Below the pieces are notes generated by a model, which was given only the letters and a program-made list of their open reading frames with translations, was not told the DNA's origin and made no database searches. From positions 38,820,001 through 38,884,000 of the forward strand of contig NC_083379.1 of the NCBI RefSeq assembly GCF_031755915.1: 64,000 nt of DNA, read 5' to 3'. A program made the translations under genes and the position numbers. The stretch comes from Ziziphus jujuba. Lineage: Eukaryota > Streptophyta > Magnoliopsida > Rosales > Rhamnaceae. Below, in pieces: positions 1 to 14,012 of the stretch (position 1 is the first letter of the stretch; each line of letters begins with the position of its first letter).

Positions 1-88
1 ACACACAAGAATACCCATATCATGTGAAATGGCAAAAGGTCAAGAGAAAATATAAAGGTCGAGAGAAAATATAAGGCTAAGTACTTAC

Positions 89-1612
89 TAGGTTTTGAAT
101 TAAGCTTTCTGGCACGGGGAAAGGTGGATAAAAAGTAGATTCAGCACCATTAACTTCCTGCTCAGTGGATTCATTTGTGTTTCCATAAGAGAAAGCAACA
201 GCATGATAGCCTGAAGTTTCCACTGCTTGCGCATCATTATTTACATCTGGGTATAAAAAGTAGGATATTCATAAACAAAGTTACATTGGAACAGTTTAGC
301 ATAGCAATGATATTAGCACATAACAAAGAACTAATATAATCAATTAAGACAAACGAAACTAAAAGGAGAAATACCAAAATAATAGGAACATCCTTACAAC
401 TGTCTCTGATAGATTAATTGTAGCAAATTAAAATCCAACCTGCAAACTGAAAAGATGTTGCAAAAAGTATAATAATGATACAAACAAAAAAGCTCAGTCA
501 CAGGATTAACACTCCCTCCCTCCCATCCACCACTACCGGGATTCCCCAAGAAGATATTACAGAACCAAAGCACTACTAGGCAGAAGCACTGCCGGGTTTC
601 CCCACTAATGCCATATTAGCTGGCCCAGAAGGCACTAATACATAATCCCACAACAAGACCTCCCTAAACAAACAGAAACAATGTATGCTCTCATGTAAAA
701 TGAACTAACAATTACACAGCCTACTCCACACCTTCCTCAAAACTTTCGGAGCCAACCCGTACCGGGGAGCTAACACTGCCACGTTAATGCAACGAGTTTA
801 GGTCAAGCCAACAATTTCTCTCCCAAAAACTACCTTGCATGCTTTCCCCAACTAAGAAAGCAATACGCGAGGACCTTCATTTAGTACTTATAGTGAAAAA
901 TGTTCAACTCGTTCGAGCTAACTCAATAGTCTTCGGAAAACAAAACATAGCGGTCAAGCCAACAATTTCTCTCCCAAAAACTATCTTGCATGCTTTCCCC
1001 AACTAAGAAAGCAATACGAGAGGACCATCATTTAGTAGTTATAGTGAAAAATGTTCCAACTCGTTCGAGCTAACTCAATAGTCTTCGGAAAACAAAACAT
1101 AGCTAATTTTTTTTTCGTTATTTCTTCTCTGGTATTCACTCAATCCAAATTTAAACAAATTTCAATCACATAAATTAAATTATTCTCTTATTCTACTTGA
1201 TCAGTAAACCAAAAAGAAACTGCAAATTGAAAGATAAAATTATTCACCTAAGCCAAAACTAAGCAAAGATCCTCAAATTCAAAAACAACGAATAAAATTT
1301 CCAAGATGTTTAAGTTTTACCTGCTACTTGCTCGTCGGAGATAGGTGGCGGCAAATCGAGGTAACGTTCATGATCAAGTTCATGTTCGAGGGAGGCGTCG
1401 GGAAGAAGAAGCGGCGGAGAAGAGGAGCGTGAGAGATTGTGGTGACGGCGGCGCGTGAGAGAAGGTGGAGGGTTGGGGAGGAGGTGGCGGACATCGTAGC
1501 GATCGATGGAGAGGGAATTCCAATCGACGAGGGCGTCCATGGAGTTGACGAAGGCCGCCATGGCGTCATCGTCGAAGAGCAGCGCGTGCCTTCCCACCAC
1601 CTCCAGATCCAT
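89..1612 (-). CDS. SWAP/SURP domain splicing regulator, 5' part (runs off left edge)
   Basis: This is the 5' end of a gene for a SWAP (suppressor-of-white-apricot)/SURP RNA-binding protein, a nuclear alternative-splicing regulator. Exon 1 is complement(1321..1612), starting at an ATG and ending in phase 1 at a GTAAAA donor. Exon 2 is complement(89..246), joined in frame (CAG acceptor, GTAAGT donor). The N-terminus reads MDLEVVGRHALLFDDDAMAA and then contains IDRYDVRHLL, which fits the N-terminal DRY-EERY domain of SWAP proteins. Exon 2 ends FYPPFPVPESLIQNL, the segment that leads into the first SURP module in plant homologues. The SURP modules and the RS-rich tail would lie beyond position 1. 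A segment of intron 1 is tandemly duplicated (801-1102). Family call is from remembered homology. Confidence 0.8.
801..1102. repeat. 151-bp tandem duplication in intron 1 of the SWAP gene
   Basis: Two head-to-tail copies, 801-951 and 952-1102, both begin GGTCAAGCCAACAATTTCTC and differ at only a few positions. The copies are non-coding and lie within an intron. Near-identity points to a recent duplication. Confidence 0.93.
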
Positions 1613-2554
1613 CGGCTTTCTCCACCGTATTACGACGATTGCAGATAAAGCCGGAGATAAACGAGAATCGGAAACAGACTTAATATGCTTTTCTTCTTTT
1701 TTGTATATTTGGATTTGGATTCGACACGGCTAGGTTTAATCGTCTCGCTCTCGCTATGTATTAACCGTTTAAAAAGTACCCAGATACTTCCCTTTTCACA
1801 TGAGTTGCCAACGTCTTTTTCCAATCCCTTGGGTGTGTTTCAAACTTATGTCATAAAATGTTTTCCAAACGAAAATCGAGTATTTTTATTATCAGTTATA
1901 CTCCTTTTTTTTTTTTTCTTTTTTTCTTTTTTTTTTTAAAATATACTAATGCTCTTGAATGCTATATTGTTAAAATCTTATTAGCAGAAATATGATCCTG
2001 TTAAAATTTATTCGAGTGATAGGCTAATCAAATTTTATACAGAATTAAATATAAAACTGATTATCAAATCAGATTAATTCTAGATATTAGATTCAATATA
2101 ATTACAAAGAAGAATACAATAAAATAAGGTTAAAGTTTATTATTATAAAATCACAAAGTATCCAACCATAAAACAGATGAAAATATTGTTTTTTATATGA
2201 AGTATTAGATTCAATATAATTACAAAGAAGAATACAATAAAATAAGGTTAAAGTTTATTATTATAAAATCACAAAGTATCCAACCATAAAACAGATGAAA
2301 ATATTGTTTTTTATATGAAGCCAAGAAATACTTTCCAACTTCCTTTCAAGTATAAAAGCTATGTAGCCATCTTAAACCAAATATTCTCGATCTCACTGTG
2401 TTCAAAGCAAAAATAATAATAATAATAATATATTAAAATATATTACATAATTTAATTTTATATTATTTACACAAAAATAAAATACTATACAATTAAAATG
2501 TACAATAAAGCCTCATTTTATTTCCCCCCCAAAAAAAAAGCCTCTTTTTTTCCC
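1613..2554. other. Intergenic region between the SWAP gene and VPS35L
   Basis: Holds the 5' UTR and promoter side of the SWAP gene (GC-richer up to about 1,760) and the 3' flank of VPS35L. It contains T-rich tracts near 1,905-1,937, a 118-bp tandem duplication at 2085-2320 and a short ATA run near 2,410. No coding evidence on either strand. Confidence 0.7.
2085..2320. repeat. 118-bp perfect or near-perfect tandem duplication
   Basis: Copies 2085-2202 and 2203-2320 start TATTAGATTCAATATAATTA and end TTTTTTATATGAAG, and read the same throughout as far as I can compare them. AT-rich and intergenic, just 3' of VPS35L. Confidence 0.93.
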
Positions 2555-5500
2555 TCATTTTTCCTTTCTAGCCAAGGCCACAGATAAAAGTTGAGCCGGC
2601 ACTGAACACGATTTAGCAGTCTCTAACAGTCGGGTATATATAGAAGATATTTCCTGAGTTAGCTGCCAAATAGAAGGAAAAAGGAAAAAGACAATTGAGT
2701 ATTGCAGACCAAAAATACAAAATTGCACTACGATGGAAAAATAATTTGCTAGCCATGGGAGAGGAAACCATCCTCTATGCTTGTTGCAAAGAGGCCATTG
2801 CCTCGGCCATGTTTGCCACAGCATTTACAATGGGAAGGCAGGAATTTACCCTTCCCGGAGAAATTGAAATAATTGGATTGAGAGAGATGTTAAAAAGCCA
2901 GTTCAACAGATTGGACAAGGCAAATACTCACAATGAAAGATGTTGCAATGCAGTTGCAAGCTTCAAGTGCCAGGCGTCCACGAACAGCCTTAGTTTCAGC
3001 AATTAGCATCGTATATTAGCATCCCCAAACTAGAAAGGGGCAAGAACGGTAAAGCTTATGACATTAGAAGTAATTTTAGTTGTGGTTATTCTTACCGAGG
3101 AAGGCTCTTGTTGAATGGCATCAACGAGGTTTTGAAGAACACACTTCGCCAACAAGGTAAGTTCATGTGAATAAGACAAATCACCAAAGAATAAATGATC
3201 GTTTCCTAGAACCTGAAGAATTGAAAAGGAAACAATAATGACCATGAGATGGAGAGATTTATATTAGCACAGGCAAGTTGCAGAATTTGGCAAATTGATA
3301 GCTCTGATTCCAAGGTATTTTTTCACATTTCAAAGTATAGCTGTCTTAATTTTGAGTATTCCTAGTCTCTGACGATATGAAATACTCTTCTGTAATCTTG
3401 GAATTACTCTAATACTTATATTATGTACCTTTCCATGATAAGGGAGCTTATTTTGAGATAATGTTGCTGTCAGAGAAATAATTGCAGAAAAGATCTTTGT
3501 CCTCATTTTTGGTTTCATCCTGTAACAATTATCTTAAAACGTCAATGCCAAAGCTTCCAAAAATAAGTGGATAGAAAGTAAACTAATCGAATTTTAACAT
3601 TAAAAATTTGATGGATGGTTACCATGATTGTGAGTTAAAGAGTGCTAAAATGTTCTTTGCAAAGTGAGTTACTCCTACCTCAGGATTACCTTCAAACAGA
3701 AAAGATTAAGTGAGGAGAAAAAAAAAAAAAAAAAATGACCAAAGACGAAAGAGTGACTAAAATATTGAAGATGATGGGAGTTTGAAATTATCTGTAGGAC
3801 AAACAAGTACGCTTGACCAATATTTTAAATAATAAAAATAATCAATATTCATCTAGGCTTCAGACAACTCAACTACCAAAGCGCTTGTGCATATGCTACT
3901 GTTCTTCAAGCTACCTCAAAATTATTTCACTAACATTTATAAACGATGTACAAGATCAACCGAAATAACACAATTAAAGTTTAACTTTTGTCCATTTCCA
4001 GATATTGTCCAAATTGTTTGTACCATAGTTGGGCGGGCCAGCCAACATTATCAATCAAGTATTTTTCCTTCTAAAACTTTTATTCTAGGGAAATTTTACG
4101 ACATAAACCTTCATTTCCAATTTGAATTACAACCTTAGAAACCCTTGTTTTGTTCATTCAAGGTCCCTTTTTTATCCTTCGGATAAGCTGGGAGAGGTGA
4201 CTTTCACATAGTTTCTGCTGACTTATAACATCAAAATAAAAAACAAAGGGAAAAAAATAAATAAATAAAAAAAAAAGAAAAATAAAAGGGAGCAAAACTA
4301 AGACATTCTTTATTAGCTTAGATAGGAAAAAGGAAACTTCACTGACATTCTTATTAGCTTAGGTAGGAAAAAGGAAACATTACTAAGACATTCTTTATTA
4401 GCTTAGGTAGGAAAAAGGAAACTTCACTGACATATTTATCACTGTTTTTCCCAATGAAAACAAATGGTTTTTGGTTCATAATCTAACTTCCAATTTAATT
4501 TTCCATGTTTTGGAATCATAGTTACCTTAAGGGCTTGTTGAAAGTATAACAACTACATAAGCATTAATTAGAATAGAACTTTCACCTTCAAATATTAATT
4601 AGAATACAAAACAAGTGAAACACACATTATGCCAACAAGGTTAGAAAACTAATTATGCTTATCTAACCTGGAACCAGAACCAAGAAGCCACATAGTTTCT
4701 GAATTGAGGAGAGCATTCCATCAACATCAGCTTGCATCAGGGAGCCTATACAAATAAGCTTTTTCAGCAACAATTTTTAATTTAGAAGATTACAGCTTTT
4801 TGCTAAAATGCATACACACATAATGCATCATGAATAAAAGTTAAAACAAGGAAACATAAAGCCAATGAGAAGTACTCATGCCAAAAGAATCAGCAAGAGA
4901 AGGAACATTAAGAAAGGATAGCAAATCAAGAATGTGGCTATACAAATCATACTTAAAAGAAATCAAGAATGTGGCTATACAAATCATACTTAAAAGAAGT
5001 ATAAATTCCAAACATGAGGAATAACCATTCTCTAACCTAAATCAACAGAACATCTGAATTGATATTATGATACAACTACCAAGGTCAGGTAAGAGCTTCA
5101 AAAAGAAAAAAGAAGAACCAACCATCCATCAAATCTAAATTTTGCAAAGAGCCAAGTGCTGAATTTATCAGTCCATCTGAATGAGAAACTAAACCACCTA
5201 GCAAAGCAACCTGAGCCATTGATACATGAATGAGTAAAAATATATAGTTAAGTTGATGGAAAACATAAGTACACTACACTAAGAGAAGAAAACAAACCTC
5301 CGCCGTCTCAAGATAAAGGTTTAGCTGTCTAGTATGAGATGAAATAGAGGGTAATGTGACTTCACAAAAAGCTATGCAAGACTTGACAAAACTGAGATTC
5401 TTACTGCCATTTTTCAAAGCCTTAACTGCTAAACAATTGCTGGAGTGAATAAGAGTTTCCTGAAAGTAAATATAAGTAATAAATTAGTTGTTCAAGAGAA

Positions 5501-8500
5501 TATTATTAATGTGACTAAGAATCCATCTCCAATTTCCATTACCATGAGTATTTCTTTACCAAACAAGAAGTTTTCCAAGCAGGCAACTACTGCATCATTA
5601 ACTAATACCTGACTGAGATGGGTAGGAAATAATAGCTAGTGATTATCTCAATTGACAATTCCATTTTTTATCTTTTCGTTTCCTTTTTCTAAAAACTATG
5701 TTATAGGCATTGAGCTTAATTGATTTTTCTTATGAAACATGCTATCTGCTTACCATTATTACTGGAAAAAGCTACAAAAGTACTCTAGATGCCCATTAAA
5801 GGAAACCACCCCACTCAAATATGTGTGTAAATTGTCCTGAGAAAATAAAAAAACAATGCCTTCCTTAAAGTGCAAATTACCATCTCAACCTTTGTTTATA
5901 ACATATACAGAAATTTGTCACATACAAAAGGATGTGATGACTGTTAACCAAAGATATATAAAACAAGATTATCTTCTTTTTTCTCTCAATATAACTCCAC
6001 TTTTCACAACTGGGTCATAAAGTGACAATCAAACTTCTAATAATTCAGATATTAGCATGGTACAATCATCTTTGCTTTGACAGAATAACGTATCATTTAG
6101 TTTGCTAGAACAACTGCATGGGTGTGTGTACAGGTGCACGAATGTACCAATGTAATTTAGTTATATGGTACTTTACAGGGTACCAAGTGAACAAATTATC
6201 AGAACTTTAATGCAATAGCATCAAATACAGCTGCTAACTTTGTGTATTTATCCATGTCATGTATCAAATAACTAGGCAAAGTTAAACATAATTCTGGCCT
6301 CAGTACATATTAAGAAAGAAAGAGGTAAAATAGTAACATACATTAAGCCCTCTTATGCTGCCAAAAGCTCCACGACATTCAACTAAAAAGGTCAAATGAC
6401 GTTCCATCTCTGTCCCATAGTCAACCTAACATCAAGATACCAATATATGAAATGTCTCATATCAAAAGGCAATAGTTACAACATATATCTATGTAGTAAA
6501 AAAAATGTACACAAATCAGAAGCAAATACCTGAATTTCTTACCATACAGACAAAACGAGAAATTAAACGTGCTGGCTGGTTATCTTCATCTTTCACATTC
6601 AAAAAGTCTATATCATCATGTAAAGCCTGAGATATTTCAAAAAGCAACTGTATTGTTGTTGGATCACATATACGTGCACTCCTGCCCAATGAAATAACCA
6701 TCATGGAAAAAATGATTCCAATACATTGTTCAAACAGAATTACAAGGATCAAGGAACAGAAAAGGGTTGTAAGACTCGAAAGGATGAGAACCTAAAAAGT
6801 TATCTGCTTTCTCATGGAAACGTGTCCTGGTTTATACCACTTTCAAATTAGTATAGTTAGAGAATGTAAGGAACACTGCATGCAGGTCATAAAACTGCAC
6901 AATTTTATAAGCACCAGTAGGGACACAATCCAATTCTTAAGACTTCAAACATTTGAAATATTTTCATCCCTTGTCTAGAAAGTTTAGTGAGGGTTCTTTG
7001 AACACTAGCAAAAGTTTCAGGCCACCAGATACCACATTCAGGCTGATCACAAGTCACATGATTGAGACCCAGAGATATAAGTCATGTGACAAAAAATTAT
7101 TGTCACAATGTCAATGATCTTTAAGCAGCACAATTTCTTCATCAGAGGTATTGTAAAATGCACGACCGTTAGACCTTATCGAACTTATAATCAAACAACA
7201 AATCCATACAACAGCCCAAGATCATGAGCTGTAGCAAAAGAGTCACAAAGAAACTGATGAAATTACCTCGTTGCCATATTAAGGATATGCACATTGACAG
7301 TGCTCCTTGAGCTTCCGTACATTACATCTAGGATCTCAAGAAAATGTTCCTACAAAAAGTTCAATAAGAAACCACAATTCAACTAGACAACCATCTAAAA
7401 GCAAATTTAGCAATTATTCATCGCCATCCTTTGGCCTAGTCGTAGTGAAATTACTAGAGAGAGAGAGAGAGAGGGCTGTCAAGAAATACAAATAGAATCA
7501 TACCAAGGCAAATATATCTTCTAAATTCTCACAGTGACAAAGGAGCTTCACCATGACAGACTGCAAGCTTCCCAGTTCATCTTCAGTGGTTCCTTTACTG
7601 GATGCCCGTTTTGAAATACCTTCTAAAGTGGCATTCAGATGGTTATCCTAGCATAAACGATTAAATTCAGAAGAAAGAGAACTAAAATAGAAAATAAATT
7701 GCATTGCTGTATCATTGTATAGATACACTATCTCACATTTGCAGTTCTGTTGATTATCAGTTGTGTTAGCTTGATAGTTGAGGCAACTTCCTACCAACTT
7801 AAGCTTTTGAGATTGACTGACTTAACACAGTTCCAAAGCCTAGCTATTTAAATTTTCTTATATTTAAATCCTACGTACATGTGAATGAAAGTGTTAGTTG
7901 TCTATCATGTTAATTTGATATACATAGTTGGGTACAATTCCTAGTAATTAAGCTTTTAGGGTTGCTGGTTAATTAAGGTTTTAGGGTTGTTGGTAACTTA
8001 ATAATGATAATGAAATATCAACTATGAACTTGTATCGTAAAAGAAATAAAAATTAGGTAACAAGATGAACATTATAAAGGGAAGTTCAATCCAAAGTTGA
8101 AGTGTAGATCGCCAAACTTCTACTTTCGGCTGAAGTCACATCCTCAATTACTTCTTACCTCGTTTCACTACTTTACAGGCAGTACTTACTTATCCATCAC
8201 ATGTACATAACAAGTTTATTCAGTCCACTTAACAGGAAAATTTATGTAGAATGAAACGATCAAATCCATACTCTGGGAAGAAATATACTTGAAATCAACA
8301 ATACAACTTTGTCATCAAACAAATATAGCCTTCTAAAAAAACGAAAAATGAATGCCCCCAGAATAAAATGATGACAATGTTCTTTTACATCAATTTACGT
8401 GAAAGAAAGATACTTTTTTAATAATAAATATAGAGAATCAAAAGATGTCACAATCAACTAAACTTACCATCTGATTTTGAAGAATAATATCTAGAAAAGC

Positions 8501-10727
8501 CTCCACAACCTTCAAGTACTCATCAAGGCTATCATATTGAGTAACAACCTAACATGGTCAAGATTAGAACAACATCTGCCTTTGTCAAAAAAGATGCTAA
8601 TTAATATTCAAAGAGCAAAGCACCATAAACGTCACATATACAATCAGAAAAGAAGGCTAGTTGATAGCAATTATGAACCCTGACCTAATGCAAGGGTGGG
8701 TTCCATCTGATAGCTCATCTAAACTTACAGCTACTTTTACATATGAAATCTAAAATTTAGGTTATAAGAACTTAGAATAAAAAATTGCAAAACTAAAAAA
8801 TAAGCAATTGAAGCTAACAGTAATAGACAATTCCAAGTACCTGAATAACGATATCTGCCACAGCATTAAGAATGTCTGTTCGAGATTTAGTTTCACACAG
8901 CCTGAATCCAAGTAACCTGTAATTCAAGCACTTCACAACCGAAAAACAGAGGCATAAAGATTCAGAAGGTACTTGTTGAATTATTCTTTCTGATAGAAAA
9001 AGTTAAAAAGTAGATTGATCCTAAAAATCCAAGCCAAGACCCAAAGACAACCACACACGGAGCAAAGATGAGGAAAACTGCTTTTTAGGCTCAGAAGTTA
9101 GGGCTCTAGTAGTGTCTATGGTCACTAATACTATACCTGGTCAAAGGAATAATCATTGCTGCACTCAATAACATGAAGGATCCCAACAGCACTTGAGCTA
9201 ACTACTTCAATAGGAAGTTCCTTTAGTAGATGATGAAGAACAATTGAAACACATGGGAAATTTCCAAACAACTCCATTGCATTCCTTCCTAATTCAAGCT
9301 CCACCAGTATGTTACCTACTTGTTTCTTCAATAAATATTAAAACATTTTTAAAAAAAATCAGAAGCATATAAAATCCAGAGACAATGGAAAATTCATCAG
9401 AGAAAATTAGCATTGTATTCTTTTCTCTTTAGACAAGCAGAATTCAGCATACTCTTAGACTACCAAAGCAATTAAGTCAAAATTAGAATTGCAAAGTCCT
9501 ATAAAAGTAAATAATTATTATTACGTCTCCTAAATTATTACTCCTAGATTTCAAAAACTTTACATTTTAAGGTTTAGCCTTTTAGAGTTAGAGGTCATGC
9601 TGTTCCGATACTAAAACAGGATGTAACACAAACAGTATACCTATTACTTTGCAAAAGAGATAAAAAGTAAAGGAAAATAACATTTAGAACCACATCTTAC
9701 ATATTGTTTAGAACAAGTATCAGTTGCTGCATGAAAACTCCATAACATACCTGAGAAACATCCTTAAATATGCATTTCATTATAAATTCAATGGTTGGCT
9801 CCATCAGACTGACAAGTAATCTTTTGTTGTCAATAATATTTCCATCGGCAGCTTCCTTTCTCAACATGACCCATGACAGTAAACTTTTGATGTCGTTTAC
9901 ACATCTAACTAGATATCCTGGAAGGAGCAATATTTTCAAAGATCCCACTATTTGAATTTCATAGTATAAAATGCAATTAACATGTGCAGATATAAACATT
10001 TGAGGTGCATGTATACACACTACGAAACTTAACAAACACATACACCAGATAATTGGGGCATAGTTAATTTTTGAACATTCGTTGCCATTCAGTCATATAA
10101 AAAAAAATGCCCACTGTTACAATTTTAATCACATCCTCATTATTTCTAATCAGTTTATTTGCACCTTGAAAAATTGAATGGAATCACACGATTACAACAG
10201 ACCTTCGAAGGTATTATGATGTCTATTCATGCAGCATAATGTGTTACCTTTATCACAAGAGGGTAACTTCAGCATACAATGGGCCATGTACAAACGACAA
10301 TAGGCAGATGCCAATGGATCTGCTAACCCTCTTGTCATCATTACCAAACGTTGGAGACTGTCTTCAGGTCGGTCAAGCAGGAAACGCCAGCAAGGCAATA
10401 TTGCCAGCTCCAAATAACTGATATGATATGAGAAACAACCGGCAATAACCATATTAAGAGATAGATAGAGAGAGAGAGAGAGAGAGAGCTGAAAGAACCA
10501 TATTCAGAGATAGATAGATTGAGAGAGAGAGAAAGAGACAGAAACTGACATAACACAAATACGAGAAAATTTAATCAAACAGGTTTGGAAGTTTTTTGCG
10601 TTTGAACAAAGCAGGGAAACTTCAGAGATATTAAACACAATTTTCTTAAGCAAACAAAAAAAAAAAAAAAAAACACACCACACACACAATTTAACATTTT
10701 CCTTCAGCAAAATTTATATGAAAATGG

Positions 10728-10765
<38 letters not shown>

Positions 10766-13118
10766 ACTATTTGATAATATCTAACAATATAGAAACAAGG
10801 ATAGGTAATCTTACCCAAAAAAGGAGAAACTGAAAAATAGAAACCAGAAGATAGAGCTTACATGCGTGGAAGAAGCTCCCGGATGGCACCAATTTTGCAG
10901 AACCAATTATAGCAAGTTTCCTTCGCATCAGAGCAAATATCACTTGCTTCAAAATTTTCTGTTATTAACCCCACAGAAGTCTTAGGAAAAAGCACCAAGG
11001 TGCTACAATAGTAATGCAACTGATCTTCTTGACAAATTTAATGTACAATAAATAAAAAGGTCAAAACAATAAGAGGGTGTACAATAAATCCTATGCACTA
11101 GAGAAAAAGAGACATATTCAAATGAAAAAGACCTGGTAATGAGTAGAGTTTGTTTCCATCTTCTGCAAATTCAGCTTTCCACTTGATACGTTCCCATACC
11201 ATATTCCCAACTGTGTCCATTATATCCATAGCAAGAACAAAAAGTGTGGGATAAAATTGTAATACTGACGTATCCATTAAAAGCCTAGCAACCTGCAGAA
11301 CAAAGAATTGGCTTCAACATTGTAAATCACAAGACACAGTGAGACATCACTCCTAAACTTAGCATTCTCACACATTGAGGATTCTCAAATACTATAGCAT
11401 TTAAAATCCTTTAACAAACAATTTTTTTGGGTCAAAAACACCTAGTTTATAAAATTGGAGTAGAAGAGTTTACTTTGTGCTTCGTACTTTGTAGATCAAG
11501 TAATATTGTAATTCTACAAATTAATGTTATGAATATTAAATAACTAAAGGATGATAAGTCAATGCAGCCAATTTCTTTACCCTATCTGTATAAACCAAAG
11601 AAACCAATTTTAAGGCACAATTGTTAAGACTTTTTTTCCCATATATAGAGTTAGAATATAAATCAATTCACAATGCAAACTCAACTATGTAGAAGAAAAT
11701 GTAAGAGAAAACCAAATCAAGCAAAATAACCTTTATAGATAACTTCAAAGTTGTAACACGATCACTGGCACGCCATGCACGAATAATTTCATCTCTGAGC
11801 TCATGTAACCGGGAGACATACTCATGCCGCGTAATGACCTTGACTCCCTCTTCTGCAAATTTTTGTGGATCTTCCAGTTCTTCCAAATGCGTACTTGTTG
11901 AAGCTTTCTCATATACTGCATGTAATGTTGTTTAATTTATATATATATATATATATATTAAACCTTCTCTGACATATACTTGATTATTAAGAAAAAAATT
12001 AACAAAAATAAGGCTTGCATTGACATAAGCTATATTTGATTGAAGAAAACAACAACAAAAGAGAGAAAAGGGAACAGAGAGACATACTTTTTCCACCTTT
12101 TATTATTGCATTGGACATCTGTAATTTCAAAAAATAAATAAATGAAGAAAAAGAAGTAGAGAGGTTACAATAGGGTGGTTCACTTATTAAGAGCTTAAAC
12201 ATTTGGGGAAAATGCTAACTTAACAATACTAATTCCTCAAAGTTGAAAAAAGATGTCCAAATATAAGCATCGAATAAACAACAATGCTTATAGCTTGAAC
12301 AGTTCATCAGACTCTAGTAGCAGACTCCATCCCTCCAAGAGACTCATATATAAAAGGGCATGTTAATTTTCAAGCCGAAATCATCCAAAACAAGTAAATC
12401 ACTTACGGAGGAAACTGAAATCATTTTAGAGACAGGAAACTTTTGCATTAAGATTCTACTGAATGAGGTCCATTCTTTTGCTGAATTTTGCACAGAAGCT
12501 TCACTGGAGAGTCCTGGGCTAGAAGAAATTTCAACTTCTTGTAATGCTTCTCCAGAAACTGCTCCATTGTCATCCAAGCTTCTCAAAGGATCAAAAAAAT
12601 CCTTTTTCCCGTGATCCACAACAGCAACCTAGAAAATATCACCGAATTTTGTCTAAATATATATAAATTTATGTTGAATATCTATGAGATGAAATTTAGA
12701 ATTTCCATTAGCAATTGATATTCCCCAAAACCTAAAAAAGCCTTTCACTAGAACATAAACAAGAGTTTAATTATATCACTTTTAAGTTAGAACTTAAATT
12801 ATCAAGAAGTTAGTTGATCAGTGGCTCCTAATTAGTGAAAATGATATCAAGAGAAAACCAAATTGATTTTCCTGCACTTTCTTAGCCACCAAACAAACAT
12901 TGATGATAAGCAATAAAGAACTAAAAAAATAAAATAAGATTTTAAAAAAAAAAAAAAAAGGATAATGGAGAGTAATTTGGATATGTAATACAGACCTGGA
13001 GGTGAGAGGAAGATGATGAAGTGGATAGAGGATGATCGTTCGCGCGTAAGCGCGTGAGGGAATGGGATTTTTCCTCGGCACTGTAATTGCGAGGTCTAAA
13101 CACCATAGAAGCTGCCAT
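2555..13118 (-). CDS. VPS35L: VPS35L, retriever complex subunit (23 exons)
   Basis: This matches the VPS35-like (C16orf62/UPF0505) family, the large alpha-solenoid subunit of retriever (VPS35L-VPS26C-VPS29), which recycles endosomal cargo. Exons, all on complement: 12996-13118, 12407-12628, 12088-12118, 11731-11915, 11133-11292, 10862-10958, 10248-10417, 9751-9917, 9137-9325, 8841-8930, 8468-8548, 7504-7647, 7267-7349, 6543-6681, 6342-6425, 5298-5459, about 5124-5210, 4668-4745, 3623-3689, 3429-3519, 3096-3212, 2932-2988, 2555-2662. Phases agree at the junctions, giving about 910 aa; human VPS35L is similar in length. Recognisable segments are EWTSFSRILMQKFPVSKMIS, LRDEIIRAWRASDRVTTLKL, LMDTSVLQFYP, LELAILPCWRFLLDRPEDS and LVLVPGNPE. 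The start is the first in-frame ATG (MAASMVFRPRNYSAEE); an open stretch upstream has no ATG. Exon 3 is only 31 bp. Exon 17 is uncertain by 1 bp. Confidence 0.88.
4302..4429. repeat. Three tandem copies of a 42-43 bp unit in a VPS35L intron
   Basis: Units at 4302-4343, 4344-4386 and 4387-4429 each begin GACATTCTT and contain TAGGAAAAAGGAAAC. The third matches the first more closely than the second. Confidence 0.85.
4923..4996. repeat. 37-bp tandem duplication in a VPS35L intron
   Basis: Copies 4923-4959 and 4960-4996 both begin AAATCAAGAATGTGGCTATA. They read as identical and lie within an intron. Confidence 0.9.
10440..10766. repeat. GA/GATA microsatellites and A-runs in a VPS35L intron
   Basis: Contains two blocks of GATAGATA followed by (GA)n at about 10461-10488 and 10509-10532, then A-runs at about 10656-10672 and 10728-10763. 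Simple-sequence DNA with no coding content. Confidence 0.9.
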
Positions 13119-13735
13119 CGGTGTAGCGAAAGTTCTTGTTCTTTGGGCAAGACGGACGGGATCGCGAGCCTCTCGACGGAGGCTTTTGGCGTACACGTCA
13201 GGCGATTTTGTTCGTTTTGCAAAAAATAATTAACTAAAATCGGCTTTTTTGTTTTCTAATAGTATTTAAAATAAACAAATTAAAAAAAAAAAAAAAAAAC
13301 ATACAAATTTCAAATCTTCGATCTTGATTTCTTCGATACATTTTTTTTAACGTATAGAATTCTTCGTCCTCCTTTTAATTATCTTTTATAGCCGTTTTAT
13401 TATTTTTCTTTTTTCAGTTTAATAAAAAGAAAACATATGTGTACAAATTAAACTTAATTATTTAACCATAATTATTAAAAAAAAAAAATAGAAAAGTTTA
13501 AGGGAAAAAGAAAGTGAATCAAATAAGAGCCAAAAGTATGAAAATGTCAAATATTAAAGGGTCCCTGCGTAAAGAAGGGAAGGAACAAAATTGCATAAAA
13601 TCCTTGAATTTTTCCATCGAAAAATAGAGCATGTATAAATTTTTTTTTTAATATTTTTAAATTTGTTAATATTTTAATTCCTTTTTCACCCAAATTTTAA
13701 ACTACAAAATTTATAAATTATGACATGATTATTTT

Positions 13736-14012
13736 CCGTTTGGTATTGTTTATGAAATTAGAGTTTTTTTTTTTTTTTTAAGAATGTTTCATAATTAATT
13801 TTTTAAAAAACAAACTTTCATTGAAAAGTTTAAAAAAAATTGCATTTATTAAATTTCACATATAAATTAAAAAAAAAATTAAAAAAGCTCAAAATTTTAA
13901 TTTTTCTAACACATCAGAGAAAAGATAATTTTTTTTTTTTCAAAAAAAACTTTTGACCATCAAAAGGTACTTTAGGTATAAAAAAATAAAAAAACTATGC
14001 CAAACAGGTATT
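13736..14012. mobile_element. Probable hAT-type MITE
   Basis: The left end reads CCGTTTGGTATTGTTTATGA and the right end AAACTATGCCAAACAGG, an imperfect terminal inverted repeat of the form common in plant hAT-like MITEs. The sequence just outside each end (AAATTTATAAATTATGACATG, at about 13707 and 14028) is also repeated in the same orientation. No coding capacity. Boundaries are approximate. Confidence 0.45.

Noticed and set aside
2673..2931. Open stretch before the last VPS35L exon on the minus strand, and an overlapping plus-strand open frame at 2695-3006
   Set aside because: The minus-strand part is bounded by good splice sites (GTGAGT and TTTGGCAG) and behaves as an intron. The plus-strand frame has no domain and overlaps conserved exons.
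9652..9750. Extension of VPS35L exon 8 past 9751 (open reading through VCYGVFMQQLILVLNNM)
   Set aside because: The extension cannot be joined in phase to the next exon. Splicing at 9751 (GTATGT) to the AAG acceptor before 9325 keeps the frame and joins DVSQ to KQVGNILVELELG.
13119..13196. Possible longer N-terminus of VPS35L, open to 13196
   Set aside because: The upstream in-frame codon at 13196 is GTG and no ATG occurs before 13118, so the extra residues are read-through of the 5' UTR.
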